From: Lachnospiraceae bacterium
GTDB lineage: Bacteria; Bacillota; Clostridia; Lachnospirales; Lachnospiraceae
Direction: 5' to 3'
Assembly: GCA_900770225.1 (NCBI GenBank)
Contig: CAAGJU010000351.1
Coordinates: 1-33,016 of the forward strand
Length of the DNA stretch: 33,016 nucleotides
Of the stretch, positions 1 through 7,736 are shown one piece after another; the first letter of the stretch is position 1, and each line of letters begins with the position of its first letter. A program made the translations under genes and the position numbers. Below the pieces are notes generated by a model. It was not told the origin of the DNA. It saw nothing but the letters and a program-made list of their open reading frames with translations, and made no database searches.

Positions 1-90
1 CCTTACAAACCCTTCGGGTGTGCAGTCCGCCTCTGGCATGCGACGGACTTATCACATATTCAATTTCTCCTTAGATACACCTTTATACGG

Positions 91-124
91 CTGCCGCGGC
101 GGACACTACAGTCTCTCGCGGCAG
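91..124 (+). promoter_or_regulatory. Hairpin in the leader ahead of the permease genes
   Basis: An 8-bp perfect inverted repeat, CTGCCGCG (91-98) with CGCGGCAG (117-124), lies just before the ribosome binding site of the first permease gene. A smaller stem, AGTCCG (24-29) with CGGACT (44-49), precedes it. There is no T-run, so this is not a classical terminator. In sugar ABC operons a hairpin between the binding-protein gene and the permease genes often sets their expression ratio by RNA processing or partial termination; that role here is inference. Positions 1-90 contain no recognisable gene. Confidence 0.4.
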
Positions 125-153
125 TTGTGCCGAATAAGAAAGGAAGCATTACA

Positions 154-1176
154 ATGGCAGATATGAAAAATTCAGGCCGGCGGCGCACCAGCTGGGCTGC
201 ATCAACAAAGGGCAGCCGAACATTGGTCATTATCACATTCATGGCTTTTCCCCTGCTGCTCCTAATCGTATTTACCTATATCCCTTTCTTCCGGATGGTG
301 CAGTTCAGCTTCTTTGACATGGGGTATATAGGGAAGAGAACCTTCGTAAGCTGGAAAAATTATGTGGACGTATTCACCAGAGATGACTGTTTCAAAGCCC
401 TGAAGCTAAGCCTGTATTACCTGGTCGGTGCATTCATCCAGCTGGCGCTGGCATTATTTTTTGCATCTGCTCTGAGCCAGAAGATGAAGGGCTCCGGTCT
501 CTTCAAGGGATTCCTGTTCTTCCCTTATCTGGTATGCGGTATTGCCGTCGGATTTATTTTCAAGTTCTTCTACACCCGTGGTTTTGTACTTGATACCGTT
601 CTGCAGTGGTGCGGTTTCCAGCTGGACAATCTCCCCTACTGGCTCCGCGACACAAAGGTGAACAATATTTCCCTCGCGGCGACATCGATCTGGCGGTACA
701 TGGGCCAGAATATGGTGCTCTTCATCGGCGCCATTACCTCCGTAGATCAGGAACTCTACGAAGCAGCGTCCATCGACGGAGCAAACAGCTGGCAGAAATT
801 CAAGTTCATCACATTCCCCGGCATCAAGACCATCGTTGTCCTGAATATGATCCTCTCAATCTCCGGATCCCTCAGCGTATTCGAGCCGCCTTATGTAACG
901 ACCGGAGGTGAATTCGGAACAGCTACCTACTTCGTAGTTATGGACAAGCTGGCACACGTGAGCCAGAAGGTTGGCCTTGCGTCGGCAATGGCTGTTGTCC
1001 TCATGGGACTGATCCTTGTCGTGACCTTCATCCAGAAATGGATCGAATGGTACTTCCTGGGAACGACGAGCAGAGATGCCCAGATCGAGATCAACAGAAG
1101 AAAGAAAAGGGAAGCGGCTATGGCTGCCGAAGCTGCTGAGAAGGCAGAGAAAGCAGAGAAGGGAGGCATATCATGA
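154..1176 (+). CDS. ABC sugar transporter permease, MalF/LplB type
   Basis: Integral membrane subunit of a carbohydrate ABC importer, probably for mannooligosaccharides given its neighbours. The protein has about 340 residues. An N-terminal cytoplasmic stretch is followed by a first hydrophobic segment near residues 19-41 and several more, consistent with the six-span MalF-like fold. The EAA loop that contacts the ATPase is visible as YEAASIDGANSWQKF from about residue 202. The C-terminal tail is rich in Lys, Ala and Glu, with repeated AEKAEKAEK units, and is probably cytoplasmic. I chose ATG 154 over GTG 127 because AAAGGAAG (139-146) is well placed before it. Its stop overlaps the next permease start by 4 bp (ATGA), so the two are translationally coupled. 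The cognate binding protein is probably upstream of the window and the ATPase (MsmX-like) elsewhere. The substrate is inferred. Confidence 0.9.
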   Translation: MADMKNSGRRRTSWAASTKGSRTLVIITFMAFPLLLLIVFTYIPFFRMVQFSFFDMGYIGKRTFVSWKNYVDVFTRDDCFKALKLSLYYLVGAFIQLALALFFASALSQKMKGSGLFKGFLFFPYLVCGIAVGFIFKFFYTRGFVLDTVLQWCGFQLDNLPYWLRDTKVNNISLAATSIWRYMGQNMVLFIGAITSVDQELYEAASIDGANSWQKFKFITFPGIKTIVVLNMILSISGSLSVFEPPYVTTGGEFGTATYFVVMDKLAHVSQKVGLASAMAVVLMGLILVVTFIQKWIEWYFLGTTSRDAQIEINRRKKREAAMAAEAAEKAEKAEKGGIS

Positions 1177-2027
1177 ATAAAAACGCACGTGCGGTTGCGA
1201 AAAAAACAACCTGGACGATCGTTAAATACATCATCCTTATTTTTGCATCCTTCTGCGCCCTGCTTCCGCTGGTAAGCTGCGTGATCACCGCCTTCAAGAC
1301 ACCGGAGGAATATGCTTCGACCAACGTCATGATTCCGCCGTCCAGCTGGCTGTATTTCCAGAACTTCGTTGACGCGTGGAAACAGGCCAACATGGGACTG
1401 GCTTTCCGGAATTCCGCGATCATTCTTGTCTTCGTGCTTTTCGGATCGATCATGAGCGGCTCCATGCTCGCCTATGTGCTGAGCCGGTTCAAATTCCCGG
1501 GCAACGGACTCATCCGTTCTCTGTTCCTCTTTGCATCGCTGCTCCCCGGCATTGCGATGCAGGTATCGGTTTATCAGATCATGTATACCCTGGGCTGGAT
1601 CAACAGCATTCCCGGTTACATCATCCTGATGTGCGGCACCGATGTTATATCGATTTATATTTTTATCCAGTACTTCGAGAATATTCCCACGTCGCTTGAC
1701 GAGGCGGCCATTATGGACGGATGCACGTACTTCGGCGTGTTCTTCAAAGTCCTGTTCCCGCTCCTCAAGCCGGCGGTTGTAACCGTCATGATCCTGAAGG
1801 GCGTGAGCACCTACAACGAATACTACATGGCGAGCCTGTATCTGCAGGATAAAAACAGTTACGTGACCGTTGCCACATCACTGTACAAATTTACAGGCCC
1901 TCTTGGAAATCAGTACAACTATATCTGCGCAGGCGTGATCATCACGATCCTGCCGGCGCTCATTATCTTCATCCTCTGCCAGAAGCAGATCTACAGCGGA
2001 CTGGCGCAGGGTGCGGTCAAGGGCTGA
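1173..2027 (+). CDS. ABC sugar transporter permease, MalG type
   Basis: Second membrane subunit of the same importer, 284 residues, the usual size for MalG-like permeases. An N-terminal TM segment at about residues 15-37 (ILIFASFCALLPLVSCVITA) leads into the periplasm-facing loop. Five more spans follow, and the EAA loop reads LDEAAIMDGCTYFGVF with the Glu at about residue 177. It would form a heterodimer with the preceding permease. The start is fixed by the ATGA overlap and by GGGAGG at about 1161-1166, inside the upstream gene. The sugar bound cannot be read from the permease; the flanking GH130 enzymes point to beta-1,4-mannooligosaccharides. Confidence 0.9.
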   Translation: MNKNARAVAKKTTWTIVKYIILIFASFCALLPLVSCVITAFKTPEEYASTNVMIPPSSWLYFQNFVDAWKQANMGLAFRNSAIILVFVLFGSIMSGSMLAYVLSRFKFPGNGLIRSLFLFASLLPGIAMQVSVYQIMYTLGWINSIPGYIILMCGTDVISIYIFIQYFENIPTSLDEAAIMDGCTYFGVFFKVLFPLLKPAVVTVMILKGVSTYNEYYMASLYLQDKNSYVTVATSLYKFTGPLGNQYNYICAGVIITILPALIIFILCQKQIYSGLAQGAVKG

Positions 2028-2145
2028 TGCAGGGCACTGCAGCTGATAAATCTGCAGATAAGAGGTGCATGAAGCAGTCGAAGACGGATGCCCGGAGCAC
2101 TGCTGATGGAAGATTTACAGCAGATGTACAGCAATCCGTGTGAAA

Positions 2146-2190
2146 CAGAAAAGTACGAATCAGAAAAGTACAAATCAGACAAGTAAAAAA
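2146..2190 (+). repeat. Three tandem 15-bp units before the first GH130 gene
   Basis: CAGAAAAGTACGAAT (2146-2160), CAGAAAAGTACAAAT (2161-2175) and CAGACAAGTAAAAAA (2176-2190) lie head to tail. They end 1 bp before the AAGGAG ribosome binding site of the next gene. The rest of the 2028-2203 spacer has no gene and no clear terminator. Confidence 0.8.
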
Positions 2191-2203
2191 CAAGGAGTTT
2201 TCC

Positions 2204-3229
2204 ATGAGTGTAAAAATAATCGGCCAGAATGTACCGAATATGCCATGGCAGGACCGTCCCGCGGACGACAGGACCGGACTTCCGCTGTGGCGATACAGTG
2301 AAAATCCGATTATCGGCCGCAATCCGCTGAAGGGCGTGGCGAGGATCTTCAACAGCGCTGTCGTTCCCTATGGTGACGGCTTTATCGGCGTATTTCGCGG
2401 CGAGCAGACGAACGGCGTGCCGTACATCTATCTCGGCAGAAGCGATGACGGTATCCACTGGCATTTTGATGAGGAAAAAATAACGTTTACGGACAAAGAC
2501 GGAAGGCCGTTCATGCCCCGCTACGCCTATGATCCACGGCTGGTAAAAATCGATGACACGTATTACATCATCTGGTGCCAGGATTTCTACGGCGCTTCTA
2601 TCGGCATCGCGGAGACGAAGGATTTCAAAACCTTCACCAGAATTGAAAATCCCTTCATTCCGTTTAACCGGAATGCTGTTCTTTTCCCGAGAAAAATCAA
2701 CGGAAAATTCATGATGCTGTCCCGTCCCAGCGATTCCGGACATACGCCCTTCGGCGATATTTTTCTCTCGGAGAGTCCGGACATGGAATACTGGGGCCAT
2801 CACCGTCATGTCATGGGCAGCGGCACTGGTAACTGGTGGGAAAATGTGAAGATCGGCGGCGGCGCAGCTCCGATCGAGACGAGCGAGGGCTGGCTGCTGT
2901 TCTATCACGGCGTTACCGGCACCTGCAACGGCTTTGTCTACAGTATCGGCGGTGCCATCCTTGACATCGATCATCCGTCGAAGGTGAAATACCGCTGCAG
3001 AACTTTCCTGCTTACACCGCAGGAGCGGTATGAGGAGAGAGGCTTCGTGCCGAATGTCACCTTCCCGTGCGCGACGATTCATGACGCGGCAACGGGACGC
3101 ATCGCCGTATATTACGGCTGCGCGGACACGTACGTAGGCGTTGCTTTTACCACCGTGGACGAGGTGATGGCATACATTAAGGCGAACAGCCAGACTTCAG
3201 AGACAGATACAGAGGAAGGTATCCGTTGA
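2204..3229 (+). CDS. GH130 beta-1,4-mannooligosaccharide phosphorylase (GH130_2-like)
   Basis: Cytoplasmic inverting phosphorylase that releases mannose 1-phosphate from the non-reducing end of beta-1,4-mannooligosaccharides. At 341 residues it fits subfamily GH130_2 (about 330-345) better than the longer GH130_1. The five-bladed propeller pattern is visible. RIFNSAVVPYGDGFIGVFRGE lies near residues 46-66, and the catalytic Asp sits in YAYDPRL at residue 110. NAVLFPRK and MLSRPSDSG supply phosphate-site basic residues, and GGGAAPIETSEGWLLFYHG is a typical late-blade motif. AAGGAG at 2192-2197 supports ATG 2204. It pairs with the second GH130 gene at 4613 and an epimerase between them, the arrangement known for intracellular mannan catabolism in Ruminococcus albus and Roseburia. 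Assignment to GH130_2 rests on length and motifs; mannobiose versus longer-chain preference is unknown. Confidence 0.88.
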   Translation: MSVKIIGQNVPNMPWQDRPADDRTGLPLWRYSENPIIGRNPLKGVARIFNSAVVPYGDGFIGVFRGEQTNGVPYIYLGRSDDGIHWHFDEEKITFTDKDGRPFMPRYAYDPRLVKIDDTYYIIWCQDFYGASIGIAETKDFKTFTRIENPFIPFNRNAVLFPRKINGKFMMLSRPSDSGHTPFGDIFLSESPDMEYWGHHRHVMGSGTGNWWENVKIGGGAAPIETSEGWLLFYHGVTGTCNGFVYSIGGAILDIDHPSKVKYRCRTFLLTPQERYEERGFVPNVTFPCATIHDAATGRIAVYYGCADTYVGVAFTTVDEVMAYIKANSQTSETDTEEGIR

Positions 3230-3349
3230 CAGAGGGCAGAAAAAGCATCCGGTAAGGTAACAGGAACAGCATACGATAACAGGTAACAGGGAAGGCATCC
3301 GTTAACCGGTGACAGGGAAAAGCATCCGGTAACAGTTGACAGAGGACAG
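3218..3349 (+). repeat. Degenerate ~26-bp tandem repeat spanning the end of the GH130 gene
   Basis: Five degenerate copies of a unit beginning RGYATMCGNTNA start at 3218, 3244, 3268, 3294 and 3321, spaced 26, 24, 26 and 27 bp. The first copy contains the last three codons and the TGA stop of the upstream gene. The last runs into the AGAGGA ribosome binding site of the epimerase gene. Most units continue with a GACAGRGG or AACAGG motif. Confidence 0.75.
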
Positions 3350-3353
3350 CGAC

Positions 3354-4517
3354 ATGTTTGCAGCAGAAATAAAGGAAGAACTTACGACACATATCCTCCC
3401 GTTCTGGGAGAGCCTGATCGATCTCCGGTACGGCGGATACACAGGCTATATGGGGCTGGATCTCAAAAGAGATCCGGAGGCAGAGAAGGGATGTATCCTG
3501 AACAGCAGGATCCTCTGGTTTTTCTCCAGCTGCTACAGGAAGCTGAAGGATCCCTCCATTCTGCTGTACGCGGATCACGCATACACATTTCTCAGAGATT
3601 ACTGCTTGGACCGCGAAAACGGCGGCATCTACTGGTCTGTTACATATGACGGCCAGCCGTGCGACACGACCAAGCACACGTATAATCAGGCATTCGCGAT
3701 CTATGCGCTGTCGGCGTATTACCAGGCCTCGGGAAGTGAAGAGGCGCTCGAGCTGGCCCGCAGTCTGTATCATGTCATTGAGACCCATATGAAAGATGAT
3801 TACGGCTACCTGGAGGCATTCGACGTCAGTTTCCATCCGGTGTCCAACGAAAAGCTCTCGGAGAACGGCGTTCTGGCGGAGAAGACCATGAACACGCTGC
3901 TCCACGTATTTGAGGGGTACACCGGACTGTACCGCGCCTCGGGTGATGCGGAGGTTGGCAACAGCCTGCGGTGGATCCTCGATATTTTTGCAGAGCATGT
4001 ATATAATCCTGAACGGGGCAGGCAGGAGGTGTTCTTTGACAGCACCTGGCATTCGCTGATCGATCTCACGTCCTACGGTCATGACATTGAGACTTCGTGG
4101 CTGCTGGACCGTGGCGTTGAGGTTCTCGGAGACCCAGCTTATCAGGAAAAAATAGCGCCGATCACCCGATCACTCGCGGAAAACGTATATAAACGGGCTT
4201 ACACAGACCATTCGGTCGTCAATGAGTGCGACAGAGGAAAGGTGGATACGACGCGCGTCTGGTGGGTGCAGGCGGAGAGCATCGTCGGATTCCTGAATGC
4301 CTGGCAGAAGGATCCCTCGCATGCAGAATACCGCGAAGCGGCGGAAGATATCTGGAAGTATGTGAAGGCATATCTGATCGACAGGCGGAAGGGCAGCGAG
4401 TGGTTCTGGGCGGTGCATGCGGATCATACACCGACGGATCAGCCGATCGTCGAGCCGTGGAAATGCCCGTATCACAACGGGCGGATGTGCCTGGAGGTTA
4501 TGGAACGCATGAGCTGA
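3354..4517 (+). CDS. Cellobiose/mannobiose 2-epimerase (AGE family)
   Basis: Epimerises the reducing-end sugar of beta-1,4-disaccharides, here probably mannobiose to mannosyl-glucose, which the GH130_1 enzyme can then phosphorolyse. The 387-residue length is normal for the N-acylglucosamine 2-epimerase (alpha/alpha)6-barrel family. Family hallmarks are RILWFFSSCYRKL near the N-terminus, HTYNQAFAIYALSAYY, YGHDIETSWLL (His at about residue 243), RVWWVQAESIVGFLNAW, and the C-terminal EPWKCPYHNGRMCLE with His at about residue 374. The last two His positions correspond to the general acid/base histidines of cellobiose 2-epimerases. ATG 3354 is preferred to TTG 3336 because AGAGGA (3341-3346) precedes it at good spacing. 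It lies between the two phosphorylase genes, as in characterised mannan loci. Confidence 0.9.
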   Translation: MFAAEIKEELTTHILPFWESLIDLRYGGYTGYMGLDLKRDPEAEKGCILNSRILWFFSSCYRKLKDPSILLYADHAYTFLRDYCLDRENGGIYWSVTYDGQPCDTTKHTYNQAFAIYALSAYYQASGSEEALELARSLYHVIETHMKDDYGYLEAFDVSFHPVSNEKLSENGVLAEKTMNTLLHVFEGYTGLYRASGDAEVGNSLRWILDIFAEHVYNPERGRQEVFFDSTWHSLIDLTSYGHDIETSWLLDRGVEVLGDPAYQEKIAPITRSLAENVYKRAYTDHSVVNECDRGKVDTTRVWWVQAESIVGFLNAWQKDPSHAEYREAAEDIWKYVKAYLIDRRKGSEWFWAVHADHTPTDQPIVEPWKCPYHNGRMCLEVMERMS

Positions 4518-4612
4518 TTCCGGAAGCTGTTCAGTGGCAGAACCTGTAAATAAAGTGTTACTGAAGATTTAGTGCCAGTGGGTTAATATATCAGAGAGAC
4601 AGGAGTGTACAG

Positions 4613-5788
4613 ATGCATCCTCAGTATTATGTGGAGAAAGCAAAGGTCGAGAGGCTGATCGCGAGAAAAAATCAGAAGACGGACTTCTACAACGGCATTT
4701 ATGACCGGTATCAGTATCCGATCCTTACAAGGGAGTTTATCCCCGTGGAGTGGCGGTATGATCTGGATGAGCAGAAGAATCCGTATTTTATGGAGCGTCT
4801 CGGTGTGAATGCCGTGATGAACAGCGGCGCGATTTATCTGGACGGAAAGTACTGTCTGGTGTGCCGCGTGGAGGGCAACGACCGCAAGTCGTTTTTTGCG
4901 GTGGCGGAGAGTGAAACGGGCGTTGACGGATTCCGGTTCCGTGACTATCCGATCGTTCTGCCGGACACCTGCCCGGATGAGACGAATATGTACGATATGC
5001 GGCTCACGCAGCATGAGGACGGCTGGATCTACGGCGTATTCTGCTCGGAGAGCAAGGACAAAAATGATCCGGATCTCTCAGCTGCGGTGGCTGAGGCCGG
5101 CATCGTGAGGACAAAGGATCTGGAGCACTGGGAGCGGCTGGATAATCTGAAGACGCTGCAGTCGCCGCAGCAGAGAAATGTGGTTCTACATCCGGAGTTT
5201 GTCGACGGAAAGTATGCGTTTTACACCCGTCCGATGGACGGATTTATTGAGACCGGAAGCGGCGGAGGCATCGGATTCGGACTGTGTGATGATATTGAGC
5301 ACGCGGTGATCGAAAAGGAAACGATCATCAGCCGGCGGATTTATCACACGCTGACAGAATCCAAAAACGGCTGCGGCGCTGTGCCAATCCGCGGGAAAAA
5401 ATGCTGGATCCACATTGCACACGGCGTGCGCAACACAGCAGCGGGACTCCGCTATGTGCTCTATGCCTTCGGAACCGATCTGCATGATCCGTCGAAGGTC
5501 ATCGCGAAACCGTCTGGTGTATTTCTCGTTCCGCTCGGACATGAGCGCGTCGGGGATGTATCCAATGTCGTTTTCACCAACGGTGCGATCGCGCGTGAGA
5601 ACGGAGATGTCTATATTTATTACGCGTCTTCTGATACGAGAATGCACGTGGCCACGACGACGATCGACCGGCTGGAGGACTACCTGTTCAACACGCCGGA
5701 GGATCCGCTCCGCTCACCTGACTGTGTAAGGCAGCGCTGTGAGCTGATCCGCCACAATATGGAAATTCTGAACCATGACGGGCAGTAA
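4613..5788 (+). CDS. GH130_1 4-O-beta-D-mannosyl-D-glucose phosphorylase
   Basis: Cytoplasmic phosphorylase that splits mannosyl-beta-1,4-glucose with phosphate into mannose 1-phosphate and glucose (EC 2.4.1.281 by family precedent). It has 391 residues, matching the GH130_1 length of about 390. Visible motifs are MNSGAIYLDGKYCLVCRVEG near residues 64-83, the catalytic Asp in MYDMRLTQHEDGWIYGVF (Asp at residue 128), QRNVVLHPEFVDGKYAFYTRP, GCGAVPIRGKKCWIHIAHGVR and the C-terminal YYASSDTRMHVATTTIDRL. An AGGAG before ATG 4613 supports the start. It completes the mannobiose, mannosyl-glucose, mannose 1-phosphate route with the upstream epimerase. The released glucose must be phosphorylated by a kinase not present here. 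An alternative GH130 substrate is possible but the neighbourhood argues against it. Confidence 0.9.
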   Translation: MHPQYYVEKAKVERLIARKNQKTDFYNGIYDRYQYPILTREFIPVEWRYDLDEQKNPYFMERLGVNAVMNSGAIYLDGKYCLVCRVEGNDRKSFFAVAESETGVDGFRFRDYPIVLPDTCPDETNMYDMRLTQHEDGWIYGVFCSESKDKNDPDLSAAVAEAGIVRTKDLEHWERLDNLKTLQSPQQRNVVLHPEFVDGKYAFYTRPMDGFIETGSGGGIGFGLCDDIEHAVIEKETIISRRIYHTLTESKNGCGAVPIRGKKCWIHIAHGVRNTAAGLRYVLYAFGTDLHDPSKVIAKPSGVFLVPLGHERVGDVSNVVFTNGAIARENGDVYIYYASSDTRMHVATTTIDRLEDYLFNTPEDPLRSPDCVRQRCELIRHNMEILNHDGQ

Positions 5789-5983
5789 GAAAGCCATATC
5801 TGCGGGCACCACAGAATAAATTTTATGATGCGGATGCTGTCAGATTGAGCGAGCAGATTCTGCGGTGCAGAGCTGCATCTTCAGAAGTTGCACGGCTGGC
5901 ACAGGAAGTGAGCTGATTTTCCCGTGAAAAAGCGCTTTCTTGAGAGATGATGCTCTTGTGTATCGCGTTGACGGGAATGACTG

Positions 5984-6682
5984 GTGACTATGGGACTGAG
6001 AAGCGTAAGGGACGATATCAGGAAGAAAACAGAGGGCATGACGCGAAAGCAGAAAGCCGGCTACATTTTTACCTATTACTGGTACTGGATGGCGCTGGCA
6101 GCGGCAGCTGTTGCCATTGTGATCTACCTCATCGTCCACTTTACGGTCGGCGTCAGGCGCCCGCAGTACACGCTTGCGATGGCGGATGCCGTGCAGAATG
6201 AATCGCTGAATGAAGAGATTGCAGACTCTTTTGCCGATGAAAACGGTCTGGATCAGCGCAGGGTGATCGTGGACAGCGGTTATGTTTTTTCATTCGGCGA
6301 CTACACGTTTGCGAACACGGACAATACGGGCTATGACCGTTTCTTCTTCCAGTGGGGCAACGGTGAGTTTGATGCAGTGCTGATGTCGGAGGATCTGTAT
6401 TCCTACTGCAAAAGCATTGGCGGCGAATTCGTCTCACTCGACGGGGCAGACCTGTGCGGCATGGAAGCGTACCGCGATCCGGATGACGCCCGGGTGACAG
6501 GAGCAGTCGTCGGGACGGATCCCTTCATGAAGGAGGCGGCGGACAGGGATGAAGACCTGCTGCTGGTGTTTCCGGCAGAGGGTAAGCATCAGAACCTGAA
6601 CGAAGCCATGATCCGCACGGTTGCGGAATACAGGGAGGAACTGACGGAGGAAGGTAACGATGAAAGTGATAACCCCGGATGA
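5984..6682 (+). CDS. Single-span membrane protein of unknown function
   Basis: I do not recognise a characterised family. The protein starts at GTG 5984 (GGGA at 5973-5976 is 7 nt upstream) or at ATG 5990. It has about 30 basic, cytoplasmic-looking residues ending in KQKAGYIFTYYWYWM and a single TM helix at about residues 34-54. An acidic extracytoplasmic domain of roughly 175 residues follows, with YDRFFFQWGNGEFDAVLMSED and LLLVFPAEGKHQNLNEAMI. The layout (short basic head, aromatic stretch before one TM, globular outer domain) resembles small anchored proteins of unknown function that are common in Clostridia. The 3' end overlaps the following esterase gene by 23 bp, so it is co-translated within the mannan operon. 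The outer domain ends in an acidic EELTEEGNDESDNPG tail. A role near the transporter or at the cell surface is only inference. Confidence 0.7.
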   Translation: MTMGLRSVRDDIRKKTEGMTRKQKAGYIFTYYWYWMALAAAAVAIVIYLIVHFTVGVRRPQYTLAMADAVQNESLNEEIADSFADENGLDQRRVIVDSGYVFSFGDYTFANTDNTGYDRFFFQWGNGEFDAVLMSEDLYSYCKSIGGEFVSLDGADLCGMEAYRDPDDARVTGAVVGTDPFMKEAADRDEDLLLVFPAEGKHQNLNEAMIRTVAEYREELTEEGNDESDNPG

Positions 6683-7736
6683 TCCGAATCTTGTTTACAG
6701 CGGAAGGATTGACTGGAGGGACAGACAGGCCCCGGTTTTTGTTTTTCCGTGCACCTTTGTGCGGCTGCGGCTGCGCGGCGGCCGGTTGTACGTAAGGGTA
6801 CGCAACAGGCGGGAATACTGGAACAGCTATCTGGGTGTTCTGTCAGACGGGAAACAGTATTCTCTGCAGCTTCCGGACGACGGCGAGGCGTTGCTGTCAG
6901 TTCCGCTGGATGACCTCAGGACAGAACATGAGGTGACCGTATTCAAAAGGCAGGATGCCTGTCACAGTATCACATTTCTGGGATTTGAGACGGATGATGA
7001 GGCGGAAATTCTGCCGGGAGAACCGCTCCCTGATCGGAAGATCGAAGTGTATGGAGATTCTGTATCGGCAGGAGAGGTTTCCGAGGCGGTCAGCTTTACA
7101 GGGCGTCCGGATCCGGTACATCAGGGCGAATATTCCAACAGCTGGTATTCCTATGCGTGGAAGACGGCCAGGAAACTGCACGCGGATATTCATGATATTG
7201 CGCAGGGTGGCATTGCACTGCTCGATGGCACGGGCTGGTACCACGAGCCCGACAGTCAGGGGATACTCTCGGTGTGGGATAAAACCGCATACAACGAACG
7301 GATCGGTGATGTCACGGGCTGGGATTTTTCTTCCTGGATTCCGGACGTCGTTGTGCTTGCCATAGGACAGAATGACAGCCATCCGGTGGATTTCATGACG
7401 GGAGATCCGGAAGGCAGACAGGCCCGGATCTGGCGGGAAGGTTATGTGCAGATGCTCCGGAATCTGCGGCGCGTGTATCCCGATACACCGATCGTATGCA
7501 TCACGACACTTCTTCAGCACAGCGCGGCATGGGATCTGGCCATTGATGAGGCGGTAAGTACATTTCGGAAAGAATCCGGCGACAGACAGGTTTACCGGTA
7601 TCTGTTCCGCCGTAACGGGCGTGCGACGCCGGGACATCCTCGCGTTGCGGAGGCGGAGGAAATGGCGGTTGAGCTCAGCGGTTTCCTGCGTCCGCTGTTC
7701 AGCAGAGCCAAGAGGAAACTCGACTATGCAAGCTGA
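6660..7736 (+). CDS. SGNH acetylesterase, CE2-like
   Basis: Predicted carbohydrate O-acetylesterase that removes acetyl groups from imported mannooligosaccharides. No signal peptide is visible, so it is probably cytoplasmic. The 358-residue protein has a beta-rich N-terminal part (about residues 1-120) like the jelly-roll of CE2 enzymes. An SGNH hydrolase domain follows. Block I is EVYGDSVSAGE with Ser at residue 134, the Gly block is DIAQGGIALL, block III is LAIGQNDSHP, and a C-terminal His in PGHPRVAEAEEMA is at about residue 326. No DxxH pair is seen at the end, as expected for CE2, where a Ser-His dyad works. GGAGGAAGG before ATG 6660 fixes the start inside the upstream gene, and the end overlaps the next esterase by 11 bp. 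A CE2 plus CE17 pair is characteristic of the Roseburia mannan locus; acetyl-position preference cannot be seen here. Confidence 0.82.
   Translation: MKVITPDDPNLVYSGRIDWRDRQAPVFVFPCTFVRLRLRGGRLYVRVRNRREYWNSYLGVLSDGKQYSLQLPDDGEALLSVPLDDLRTEHEVTVFKRQDACHSITFLGFETDDEAEILPGEPLPDRKIEVYGDSVSAGEVSEAVSFTGRPDPVHQGEYSNSWYSYAWKTARKLHADIHDIAQGGIALLDGTGWYHEPDSQGILSVWDKTAYNERIGDVTGWDFSSWIPDVVVLAIGQNDSHPVDFMTGDPEGRQARIWREGYVQMLRNLRRVYPDTPIVCITTLLQHSAAWDLAIDEAVSTFRKESGDRQVYRYLFRRNGRATPGHPRVAEAEEMAVELSGFLRPLFSRAKRKLDYAS

Noticed and set aside
42..52. GACGGACTTAT shared with the reverse strand at 23502-23512
   Set aside because: An 11-bp match with weak flanking similarity is not enough to call an interspersed repeat.
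5927..5940. CcpA cre-like site (AAAAAGCGCTTTCT)
   Set aside because: It matches only 11 of 14 positions and lacks the leading TG; it lies inside the operon, so the evidence is too weak to list.
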